The position numbers were made by a program, and so were the translations under genes. The notes under the pieces are model-generated. The model was given only the letters and a program-made list of their open reading frames with translations, was not told where the DNA came from and made no database searches. This document shows, piece after piece, positions 24,270 to 35,100 of a DNA stretch of 64,000 bases. Source of the stretch: Sclerodactyla briareus. Taxonomy: Eukaryota > Echinodermata > Holothuroidea > Dendrochirotida > Sclerodactylidae. The first letter of the stretch is position 1. The number at the start of each line of letters is the position of its first letter. The stretch lies in contig JAODTK010005548.1 in NCBI GenBank assembly GCA_026419785.1, forward strand, positions 62,001-126,000, in the 5' to 3' direction.

Positions 24270-24985
24270 GCCTCGCTACAGCCTCTACTTTTTTGTTGAG
24301 CACAGATTTTTTCCTAATGATATGCAGAGCATCAAGCAGGAGCTTCCACTGCTGCCCTGCAGCATTTCTCTGGTTCCGAAGCACAGGATTGTTTTTCCTA
24401 CTGATTTCAAGCATCAAGCACAAAGCTCCCACTGCCGTGCCTGCAGCATTTCTCTGGTTGCAGAGCACAGGACTGTTTTTCCTACTGATATGCCAGAGTC
24501 TCAAGCACAAAGCTCTCCACTTCCCACTGCCACTGCCTGCAGCCTCTTTCTAGTTTGCCGAGCACAGGATTGTTTTTCCTACTGATATGCAGAGCATCAA
24601 GCAAATGCTCCCACTGCCACGCCTGCCTCCTCTGTCTATTGCAGAGCACGTATTGTTTTTCCTACTGATATGCAGATCATCAATCACAATCCTCCACTGT
24701 TCCACTGTCCTCGCGTTGCAGCACCATCTTGGCTGCGGAGCACAGGTATTTTTCCCCCCCTAATGATAGCAGACATCAAGCCCAACGCTCCCACTGCCAT
24801 GCGCAGCATTTCTTTCTCTGGTTGTGGAGCACAGGATTGTTTTTCCTACTGATATGCAGAGCATTCATCACAAAGCTCCCCCACTGCCCCGCCTCATCAC
24901 AAATAATCACAAAGGCTTCGATTGCCACACCTGCAACATTTCTCTGGTTGCGGAGCACAAGGTTGCCTTTCCTACTGAGCATCAC
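24270..24985. repeat. Tandem array of about 88-bp units (about 8 copies)
   Basis: Units begin 'gcagcatttctctggttgcg' and continue 'gagcacaggattgtttttcc', 'tactgatatgcagagcatca' and 'agcacaaagctcccactgcc'. About eight units are visible, some with internal expansions. Frames on both strands are open across several units because of the repeat composition. I regard these as non-coding. Confidence 0.85.
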
Positions 24986-26149
24986 ACAATGGTAGGAGGC
25001 CACAGACACTTGTTTTATGTACTCCAGAATTAGTATGACTTGACCAGAGATCACACCATGGGCAAGAACTTGCCAGTTCCTTCCTGAAAATTTCAACCAG
25101 CAAAAAGGTGAAGAAGATAACTAGACCATCCCCCCATTTGTGTTTTCTTCTCTCCTCTTTCTCTCGAAAAGTCTTAAACAATGAAAAAGAAAACAATTTC
25201 ACACACTTCATCGCAGTGGCAACGGAGTCTCGATCATGATTGTATGGACTAGGAGTGGGTATCAGGATATATTTTTAAAGAGATGCCACAGCATGCACAC
25301 ACTATTCACTGTTTTCTTCCATTCTTCATTCCCCAACCCTTTCATGGTGTCATCACTTTACGGGAATCCACATACGGAGAAAAATTATTCGGAAGAATCC
25401 TTGTCACATACTGCACATCAGAAGTGATAGGACCACTATCATACAAAATTTGAGAGGCTTCTGCTGACATTTCAGGTATTATTCACTGCTTGTTTAATGT
25501 AATCCACATCAGGAGTTGCACTTTACTCTGGGAAAACTTACCTTCATGAATAGGGTAACTGTGGTCTTCTTTCCCCAAATGGAAAACAATGGCACTTTAT
25601 CAGTCCACTGAATGTTATTGTACACCTCAACTCATTGCTGCACACCCCAACCTACTCAGAATGGGACAAATTACAGCTAAGTAATCATCGGTTGGGAGGA
25701 AAGGGGTTCCCACGATTTTTGACACGCGACAGTGATATCAATTCAATCAAAAACATGCTAAGTTCTCCCACAGCACATACATGGTTGGTGAAATGATACT
25801 TGAGTCCTCAATTTAGAAATCCACATGCTGTGGCGAAAGCCAAGGCTACATTTTGTGTGCGCCCCTGACAAGTTGCATACCAAGGCTATGATGTTGAGAC
25901 AGTCTGGTATTCCCTTCCCTTCGCCGTCCTAAATGGGTCCAACACGGGGGGAAATCGTTGGGCGGTAAATACAGGAGTGAGTTTTTTTTTTTCAAGGCAA
26001 AATTCATTTGGATGTTTTTTTAGATGGTAACCATTCGATATTCATACATCTGCACAATTTAGTGGAGGACACAGGTAAAGGCTCTCCCTCCCTCTGTTGA
26101 CTTTGTTTAGGGGCTCCTAATCATGATGCTGTGCTTTTTTCACTCGCTA
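24986..26149. other. No gene seen
   Basis: Only short motif-free frames. An oligo-T run lies at about 25,983. Confidence 0.35.
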
Positions 26150-26960
26150 TAAAGCCAAAAGGCTTAGTGTTCCTGACTCATGTTCTGATAACCTCTGACC
26201 AAAAATGGAATATGGGAGATGAACACCAAACTTCAGCTCGATAGGATTAAACGTTCTGGAGTTATCGTGCTTACAAGAGTTTCAGACTTTGACCTTTATG
26301 ATCTCGCTGATCTTCACCCGCCCCCAAAACAGTGGGAATCATGTACTCATTAATGGGGAACCCACATACCAAATATAGCTCATCCTTCCAGGTGGGTCGC
26401 GTATGCTCCTCATAGAGTTGAAATTGCCTGAATATCTTGTTTTTTTTTACAATTGTTCCATCTTTCCAAAACAATGACCCCTGCTCCTCTGCACCAAAAA
26501 ACAATAGGGTGGCTTGTACTCCCCATAAAAAGCCAAACACCAAAATTCAAACTTGATTTGGATCCAGCGTTCTGGACTTATCCTTTCACAATATTTTCAG
26601 ACTGTGATCTCTAATGACCTCAGATGACTTTTGACCTCATTCCAAACAATGGGATGTCACGATTCACTAGCAAACTTGCCCAAAATATCAATTTTTTCAC
26701 AATTTTCCCCCAAAATGACCCCTGGTCGCACCAAAAACATATGGTGCTTCATACCCCCCTAAGATACCCCACACCAACATTTCACTGATTGGACCAGCAT
26801 TCTGGACTAATTCCTTTCAACAAGATTTCGGATTGTTTGACTTCAGAATGACCTCCAGATGACCTTTTTGACCTGAACCCCAAACAGTAGGGATCATGTA
26901 CTCTTATGGGGAACCCACATTCCAAGTATTAGCTCTCCATCTAGTGGTTCACGTTCTAAT
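26150..26960. repeat. TGACC-type dispersed repeat, tandem copies
   Basis: About three units of about 270 bp. Each carries 'ttcagactttgacc', a 'tgacctcagatgaccttttgacct' variant, 'ccaaaatgacccctg' and 'catgtactcattatggggaa'. It is related to 6,300-6,850, 30,370-31,640 and 32,960-33,240. Confidence 0.75.
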
Positions 26961-28003
26961 CCTCTTCACAAGCAAGCATCACTATACATACAATACACCT
27001 ACAACAACACACACATCACTGTCATGACTGCATAATTCCCTCTGACTACAGTCAGGAATCCACAAATGCATGAAAAACAAAAACAACTGTCTCCTGGCAC
27101 AGAAGGCGAAATATATTCAAAAACGTTGGATCATTTCAGAACAATCTAGTTATGTTTTTATGTCTGGTTTTTTTTTTATAATTTGGCTGTTATGACAGTT
27201 TACCATTACTGGCTGCATATATTAACCAAAACCGTGGGGGAAAGGGTTTATTATTCCGGTAAACAATATCCCGTGGGACACTATGGGACAAAGGAACCAT
27301 ATAGGTTTCAATACCACCTGTATGATAAATGCACTATCAATCAGTTATTACTTGCTATTTGTGCTCCCAATGTGGATATGGAGGAATTTTTGTTCCAATT
27401 TGCAAAGAAGTAACTCTAGCATTGACTTTTTTTGTTTTTGCGATGGATTTCCCCCCTATCCAAATTACAGTGGCCTTTTTCACATTTCCTTTCCCCTGCC
27501 TCCAGTCCGTCGTCACACGTTCTTCGTCTCGGATGTGCTGATGGTCACTACCCATTGCAATGCCACTCCTAATCTACAACCTTGTTTCATGAGCCGAACT
27601 ATTTCAAACGTAAATTTGGATGAATACACAAAACTTTTTTGAGCGATGCGATAAAATAAAGAGATATGTGATTTCTTTCTTTGCCCGAGTGTACAGTAAT
27701 AATTTTTTTGTAAGGGTTATTCATGTACGCCGACTAATTTCCACATTTAACATTTCTGGGCATCTCGCCGTGACTCCCTCGCAAGGCTCTTTTCTATCAA
27801 AAATTGGCTCAAAAACCTGTCAGGGATAGGATACGACCTTCATTTTAGCACAATCACTTTTGAGAGTCTACCTGACTCTTCCACCAGAAAAATTTCACAG
27901 CATCATGAACAGAACACCACAGACATTTGGAGCTGACTCTCAAGTGAGAACCTAGCCAACTTTTACTAAAATGATTAGGATCACGTCACCAGCAGGGAGG
28001 GAC
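26961..28003. other. No gene supported; 3' flank of a minus-strand gene
   Basis: Overlapping plus-strand frames of 60-119 codons (27,183-27,642) have no motif. If the exon at 28,004-28,360 is terminal, the 3' untranslated region of that minus-strand transcript would lie here. Confidence 0.35.
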
Positions 28004-28360
28004 TCAGGACCTCTTGCTGGCTGGTCCCCGCGGCCCCACAGGCTGTTGCAGTGGTCCACGGGGTGTGTGTTCCTGCTCTCTGTGAAGCCCACCCTGGGCC
28101 GCCCCCCCTCGAGGTCTACCTGGTTAGGCGACCGTCTGTCGTCGAGGGGAAGGGAATGTTCTCTGGTGGAGTCGTTGGGGAGGGGCATGTCCACCCCTGG
28201 CGTAGAGTGTCTGATTGGGGTGCCCTGGGTGGAGGGGGTTCGGCTGGGTAGTTACGCCTCAGTGGGGGGTAGCACACGTGAATTGGGGGTTCCTGATAGT
28301 TGGGTCCTGAGGTGATGGGCTGGAAGGCTACAGGGGGGTTCACGTGACATCAGACTGCTG
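28004..28360 (-). CDS. Probable terminal exon, Pro/Arg/Gly-rich C-terminus
   Basis: The minus strand has a clean acceptor (tgatccccCAG, plus-strand 28361-28363). The exon phase fits the two-base remainder of the exon at 29,550-29,746. Starting in that phase gives SSSLMSREPPCSLPAHHL and onward to a stop at a probable one-base shift near 28,255. The neighbouring frame then continues GVTTQPNPLHPGHPNQTLYA and later RGPLQQPVGPRGPASKRS to a TGA at 28,004-28,006, crossing one in-frame TAA near 28,128. The tail is basic, glycine- and proline-rich and probably disordered. I do not recognise the protein. Frame changes may be sequence errors or decay. Confidence 0.45.
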
Positions 28361-28408
28361 CTGGGGATCAGGTAGAAAAAATCTTGATAACAAAGGGAAG
28401 AGAGAGAG

Positions 28409-28690
28409 AGCGGTTTAGTACTAGTGGTTGCACAGTACGTTTAGAGCATCAAGCCCTTCTACCTGTGGGAGATCAGGTTCAATCCCATTCGTGTCCAATA
28501 CAATACTGTGAAAAGGGTACCCGTTTTCTTCTCGCTGGGCCTCTCAGCACTAGAGACTGGGGCAGGGAGGAAACTGCTGTCCAGGCATACTGGTCTGTTG
28601 TCCGACATTCGCAGCAGGTGGGCTTGGGCCAAGGTGTTGGGATCATTCACCGCTATGCTCATAACCTTCCTTGGGGAAACACAACAACAC
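28409..28690 (+). mobile_element. Possible tRNA-derived SINE, different family
   Basis: Starts AGCGGTTTAGTACTAGTGGTTG (A-box-like) and has a near-consensus B box GGTTCAATCCC at 28,476-28,486, about 50 bases downstream. No tRNA acceptor stem can be formed. Only one copy is seen in the window, so the SINE call rests on the promoter boxes. Confidence 0.45.
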
Positions 28691-28699
28691 ATGCTGGGA

Positions 28700-29549
28700 C
28701 ATTTCGCAGTTTCAAAAGTCACAACTTAAGGCCATGATTTCTCAAAACTTCAAGTCTATTCGAACAGCGCATCAGAAATTTGTTGGTTGATAGTGCACTT
28801 TACCAGTTTAATATATGCTATCGATTCACTATTGGAACTAAATGAAATTAGAGGTGTAGGTGCAGCCAGATTTTAGAGTATCAGGTAGGATTTCTAAACA
28901 GCTGAATTTACTTGATTTGATACAGAGTTGGGGTGGGGGGTGGGGGGGGGGGGGGAGCAGGGTTGGAGGGTTTTGTGGACTTGGGAGTGATTTAGATTCA
29001 GATAACAGCAGGGGTCAAAATAATGGAACCAGCGACCAGGGTCACGTTCAACAGAAACAGTCCCTGGTTTGTGGATTCTGGCAGAGACCGGGGTTACTCT
29101 GATAGAACCAGGGGAGTATATTACTTTCTCATCTTATGCATGGAGGGCTTTCATATGAGTAATTAAACCCGCAGAGCCGAGCATGGTTCACATGTATTAT
29201 TACATCACTATAGTGTTCTGTTAGTCTGCTCACCAAATATTGAGATGGGCATGCTGCATCTATCACTTCAGTGTGATCAACTGAGACCTCAGGGCATTTC
29301 CTCTAAAAAAAAAATTTCCCCTGATTTCCAGAAAATTTAGTGGGGACCATGGTTATCGATGCACTTCAGGGAGCTCAAGCCCCGGGGCCCCTGCTTATCG
29401 TGAACCCTGGATGACAACCTATGCTCAATTTCTTAATCTCCTAGTCAAATAGCGAAGGCATTAACAACCGTTGAGATCAACCAGTTTTGAGGTACTGATT
29501 GGATCCCCTACTGGCAGGGGTAAATGGGAGGAAGCAAGCATGGTCTTAC
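28700..29549. other. Intron-like interval between two minus-strand exons
   Basis: Includes a strongly G-rich run at about 28,929-28,957. No exon or RNA gene recognised. Confidence 0.4.
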
Positions 29550-29746
29550 CTTGTGATGATGTACTGGCCTGTGGGAGGCCGACCCCATAGAACACCTCTT
29601 TGAGGGGAGTTGCTGATGATCTGTGGGTTCATGGATGTGACAGGGGGCTGGGAATCCAGGTCTGGGACCTCTGTCTTTATCCCTGTGTTGTCCACCGCTT
29701 GTGGGGCATGAGGAAATTCTGGTAGTTTCACCTCTCCATCATTGTA
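29550..29746 (-). CDS. Internal exon of an unrecognised nuclear-type protein
   Basis: The minus strand has an acceptor (ttgttcttgaTAG) and a consensus donor (ACAAG|gtaaga). Both splice sites are good and the 197-bp frame is fully open. It encodes YNDGEVKLPEFPHAPQAVDN, then TGIKTEVPDLDSQPP, then SPQRGVLWGRPPTGQYIITR. IKTE fits the sumoylation consensus (hydrophobic-K-x-E), as does VKEE in the exon at 31,901-32,118. The exon is on the same strand and downstream of the FKBP46-like exons, but its phase 0 start does not match the phase 1 end of that exon. Either an exon is missing, or this is a separate gene. No family recognised. Confidence 0.6.
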
Positions 29747-29829
29747 CTATCAAGAACAACTTAAGATAAATTATAGAGGGGCTGCTATATTAGATGTAGA
29801 AAAACTGAATGCTTCAGTCTAAACCCGAG

Positions 29830-30370
29830 GTTCATACGACTTTCCGTTACCAGAGTTACAGTCCTCTGAGGTTTGTGCATGTGTAATTATGCATAGATCA
29901 GAAGCATCCCATCATGCAATAATAAATGGGTTCATACTTGCACACCCTGTGAACTTATTATTTGATTTCTATTGAAATGCACAATTAATTTCACTTGGAA
30001 AGCATTTAGTCTATAAGAGAGGATTGCTATAGTGGGTTGGTAGGTGTTGATGGTTACTTTGGTGAGAGAAAGACAACATAACTTCTGCTAAATGTTGACT
30101 TATTTGACAAAATGAAACAATAAACTACATAACATAATTTCTTGTGTTGTCCGAGTGTGACGTTACACATTAATGCACAATTGGGATTCTCCAAAATCTC
30201 TCAGCATAATAGACTACCTGAAGGCCATAACTTCACATAGGAACATCGTATTGAAATGGGTTTTGGACCTATATATAGATATAGTTTTTCAATTCTACGA
30301 TATAACCTCAGTTGTATCCGAGCCTGCAGTTGTCCTTCAACCAAAAGGTTTGGTGACTCCTTGAGTGAAC
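29830..30370. repeat. Dispersed repeat family A, copy 2
   Basis: Most complete copy together with 38,690-39,235. It includes the left part with 'catcccatcatgcaa' and 'catacttgcaca', then the same order of blocks as 270-650. Confidence 0.8.
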
Positions 30371-31640
30371 CTGACCTGATCAAGTGAGTATTGACCCCTA
30401 ACAATTGAGAGGTTTCATGTACTCAATATGGAACCCCACACTTCTTAGGCTTGATCCTTCTAGGTGTGATCAAGTTATCACAAGCCAAAATTCGGCCAGA
30501 ATAATAATTTTCACGATTCTGTTTTGTTTTGTTCACCAAAAACACCCCCCCCCAAAAAAAAAAAAAAAAAATGCCACCAAAAAACAGTAGTTTTCTTATA
30601 TTCCAATAAGAAAGTTGCATACCAAACTTCAGCTTGATTGGACTAATATCAATAGGGATTACATATCATTAGGGGAAATTCCCCACCACTCACCCCCCAC
30701 GTGTTAGCTTCGGCTCAAGGGTGGGCTCGAGTTACCATGTTCACAAGCCAAAGAATGCCAGAATATGCATCATTCACAATTCTTCAAATTTCCACCGAAA
30801 TGACCCTCAGCCTATACTGAGAAAAACCCAGGGCCGCCCGTCCTCCCCCTGTACTACCCATGAGATTGTTGCATACAAAATTTCAGCATGATGGGATCAG
30901 ATATTTTAGACTTATCATGCTCATGAAGTTTCCCAGACTTTGACCTATGTTGACCTCAGAGAGCTTCAACCTGGCCCTAAGCAATAGGCTTCATGTACAC
31001 ATTATGGTAGACCCACACAGGGCCAAGTATGGCTTGATCCATCAAGGTGGGGCCCAAGGTCTCATGTTCACAGGCCCAAATTAGTGAAAATATAAATTAT
31101 TCACAATTTCCCTCAATTCTGACCAAACATTACCCCCAATCCCACCAAACCATTGGATTCTTGTACTATCCTGAGGATGCATACTAACACTCAGTGTGAG
31201 TGGACCAAGCATTCCTGACTCGTCGTGTTTACACGGTTTTTTCAGACTTTGACCTGCTTGACCTGTGACCGGACCTGAAAACAAGAGTTCATGTACTCGT
31301 CATCCTGGCTGGGCGCGTTATCCATTTTCACAAGCACAAACTTTGGTCAAAATACACATTTTCACGATTTTGTCATTTTCCTCCCCAAAAATGCCCTGCA
31401 CCTAATCCATACCGGAAACATTAGGGTCCTTGTACTCCCCAGAAGAAAGTAACAAACTGAATGTCAGCTTGATCTGACCGAGCATTCTGGACTTATCATG
31501 TTTACAAGCTTTTCTAACTTTTTCTAACTTTGACTCTCTGTTGACCTAACCCCAAAACAACAGGTTCATGTACTCATTATGGGGTCCTAAATTTTCCAAA
31601 GTATCCTAACACAATATGTTTCAGCTGATGGTGGGGCTAA
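30371..31640. repeat. TGACC-type dispersed repeat, tandem copies
   Basis: About five degenerate units of about 250-290 bp. Recurrent blocks are 'ttcagactttgacct', 'gttcatgtactcattatggg', 'cttgatcc.tc.aggtgggg', 'tcacaagccaaa', 'aaaatgaccc' and 'aattcagcttgattggacca'. A run of 17 A follows 9 C at about 30,545. Same family as 26,150-26,960. Confidence 0.8.
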
Positions 31641-31730
31641 GCTTAGTCACTTCACAATCAGCTCCAAGAATATTGCTGCTCACAATCACATCATAATCTT
31701 CGTCCCCTCCAATATCGCCTCCAGAACCAT

Positions 31731-31796
31731 GCCTGAAATGTGCCAAGATAGCACATTTTCAGGCATGCCTGAAATGTGCCAAGATAGCACATAAGC
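31731..31796. repeat. Short direct duplication
   Basis: The block 'gcctgaaatgtgccaagata' + 'gcacat' occurs twice, about 36 bases apart, just downstream of the donor of the exon at 31,901-32,118. It explains the internal repeat in the read-through frame there. Confidence 0.85.
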
Positions 31797-31900
31797 GAGT
31801 CCAGTTTTACGGAATAGTACTTATGGGAGGCCTTTGCATCATCGTTGAGATGAAAAAGAACATTTACTAGGAAAGCAGAAGCATAAGAGGCATTGCTTAC

Positions 31901-32118
31901 TTGCAATAGAAAAGAGCATCTCCTCCTCCCCGGTATCATTTGAAGGTTCTGTAACAGCGCCCTCTGTCTGCTGCTCAGAGCTGGCCGGCATCTCTCCCGG
32001 GGCGGGCTCGCGGATATCCGTCTCTGTATCTCAGCCTTACTGTCAGTCTCAACGTCTGTGTCACTGTCGTCCAAGATCTCGACGGGCTCCTCCTTGACCT
32101 GGGTCATGGAATAGTCTC
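31901..32118 (-). CDS. FKBP46-like exon 5, acidic tail (one frameshift)
   Basis: Acceptor aacttgCAG (plus 32,119-32,121) and donor TTGCAA|gtaagc. The phase joins exon 4 as G|GA. It encodes DYSMTQVKEEPVEILDDSDT with a sumoylation-type VKEE, then an acidic stretch. Length is 218 bp where a phase 1 to phase 1 exon needs a multiple of three. One missing base near 32,035 (after DSKA) restores DTETDIREPAPGEM and later EEEMLFSIA. Confidence 0.75.
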
Positions 32119-35100
32119 CTGCAAGTTGATGTGAGGTTTGAATGAAGGTCACGGCCAATGAAAACAACCCAACCATGGATGTGTGCTCACAACAGGGATA
32201 CCAGGCATTGGCAACTGCCACTGATAGGTCCAACCAAGCACCCACAAATATAAATGTTTCATGTCCTCCTCCCCGCCACGAAGCTACCCATACTTTAGTA
32301 ATCTTTTGATTGACTGATATAGAAACAACAATTTGAAAAAAAAAAATCTGCCGCAACAATAGTAGTAGTCAAAATTTGTAATTTCGTGGAATAAGTCCTA
32401 GTGGCGAAACAAATTAAATTGTTACGGCCAGCTGGCTTCTTCTTTTAATTCACAAACTGATCACGGTTTCCTCCAAAACAGAAATGATTTGAGTGCTGTA
32501 ATTTTGAATTAAGTTCTTTTTAGGTTAGGTATGGAAACGATGGCATTCATTTTCAATATCATTGATGCTTATTTTCTTGAATATTCCAAGGCTGAATGGA
32601 GTTTCAAGGCACTTTTACAAGACATTGTTTCCCAGCACATTGAGATCATATAGCAGACGACAGATTATCATAAAATCTTGCCAAGGAAAAGGGTTTGACA
32701 TGCCAAAGCCAAATTTTTGTGGTTCAAGCTGCTTCATCAAGTATTTCCATCTTCCTTCAACAAGTGAAACCCTGGTTAGGAGAGGGATGCCAGATTGCAC
32801 AGAGCATGAAGTTTGAGTTAGGGTAGTATTCACAATGGAATAAATTCGATTAATCTTTCATATCTACGTAGTGCAAAATTAAACATGTTGTGTTCCAGTT
32901 CATTATCTTATTGTATCGAGTCCATGAATTACATGATTTGCATTTACCGGTCATCATACAACCCCCTGGATGTCAAAAGGGGTATTGTGCATCTCCTAGA
33001 TGACCTATGACCTCAAATTCATGAACAATCCATATGTTGCATTGGACTTGGATAATACTGTCCAACTTTCTATCATCATCACCCCATTTAACTTGCAGAA
33101 GAAAAAGTATTTGGCATATTTTTTTGTGAAGTGCCAAAATTGACCAACAAATGATGACCTTTGACCTCAATTTTTCAACATCCCGGATGACCCTTCACTT
33201 GGTCATCATGTGACTGAGTGTCATCATCATCTATGAAAAGATGCAGGGGATAATCAATTTGACTTCAATTGTGAACAAATAGACAGATAGATAAATAAAC
33301 AGACATGCATGATTACAATAGCTCACCCAGCCACATGACAGAGTGGAGCTAAAAACCACCGACCCTGCCGTTAGGACTGCAATGAACTTGAGTACAACTG
33401 GCACTAAATCAGCTGGTGCCACGTATGCCCAGAAGTGTGTGCAACGATTTCCTATGCTATCAGTGTGTCGGCCAAGTGGAAATGGCACCAGAGCACTGAG
33501 CCTGGCATGAATTCAATTTCTGTCAGAATCATACCTTCATTGAAGGTCTCCCAGGCTGACGAGTCTTCTTCATACTCTTCTTGTTGCATGCCCATCTCAT
33601 CTCATCCTCTGGGTAAGAGGCAGTGTAGCCCACCAGGTACACCACACCTGCGGGGTGGAGGAAACCATGAAGCTTGATATCTCGAGGAGCTGAGTCAATT
33701 TATATTTCACGACTGACCCAACACAGGAAGGACAGACAGGTCGCCGCTGAGTGCATCTACCCATCTAATTGTGTGATTTGCAGTCGCTACAAGTTCACTA
33801 TAGTGTAGTATCTGCACATGCCCACTTTGGTGTCGCCGCAACCAGCTCCTGGTCGTTTCTGAGTTTGCCACAATATATTTTTAGTTGATCTTCCTCTGCT
33901 TTGCTGATACAAAATGTAGAATGCCAATTTCCCTGTGGAATGCCAAAGTGTATTTATCATAGATAGATAGATAGAGAGGAGAGCGTTGAGCCTATTCAAG
34001 AGTGACTACCGATGAAAAATGGAGACAGCAAATCACGGCACCTGGTCATGCTCTGGCCTATACCAAAGGGAAGAATTCTCTTCCTGTTAAATATGAATGA
34101 CTGAATGGTTTATTGGCTGGCGGATCACCGCCTTATAAGTTCTCCTCCGTTTTACCAACTGAACATACAAGAAATTTCCCCCCCCCCCCATCAAATGGCT
34201 CTTCGCTTGATGATAAGACAATGTGCTACTGAGCACACCATACATCTAGTAGTGTCGGGTACAAACACGATAGCAGATAGTATCAACCCCGGGATGGGTG
34301 CGCGGCGAACATGACAGTGGATAAGTATGGACCAGTCGAAGGATTATGCAAAAGTGGTCAATTGTGAGACGAACCCCCCACTGTCAATTGGTGCAGTATC
34401 CAGGTCTGCACCCTTACCGGGCCTCATATAGGTAGGGCCCCTTGTCCAGCAGGCGTTCAATAGAGACCTACCCGAGACAAAGTGCAAGGGACGAAATAGC
34501 TGAGTTGCATAGTAATTTGCAACCCAAGAATTGCCAGTTGATAATCAAGTTAATCAATTCCAAATTAGATGAGCAGGAATCGCAGTATTTACTAATGCAG
34601 GAATGCTGATTCAAGAATTGTTGAGCAATCATTACCAGTCAATTCCCAAACACTATTTTGATGTCTTGAGTGAGTCATCGTACCAAAGTTGTTATCAGTC
34701 ACTAATGTGTGCGGGTATTAGCCAAGGTCAGGCATCTACTGAGCTTCAATTTGTACAGTCTGTAATCCCTTGACTAGTTCAGCCATGAAGTAACTTCAAC
34801 TCAGTAGACTATATTATGTTCTTGTGGATAGCCAAAGGCCAACTTCTACTACAGGACAAATGGACCTTAAGTTGGTTTAAATACTTTAGTATCCAGGGTC
34901 AGGACCACCAGAAGTGTACAGAGGACAAGGGAGAGACTTTGTACTATAGAACTACCACACGGTCATGCATGTTCTTGTGAATAGAACATGCATGCACCCT
35001 TTAATTAGGCTCTTGAAACATCAAGAATAAGAACATGTTTATGAGGTAAATGCTGCCTTGTTAGAGGTAAAATTACTGCATTCAGCAGAAAGTTTTCCAG

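Noticed and set aside
31691..32359. 222-codon minus-strand open frame, the longest in the window
   Set aside because: Exon 5 of the FKBP46-like gene plus intronic read-through. The internal repeat in its tail is the 36-bp duplication at 31,731-31,796.
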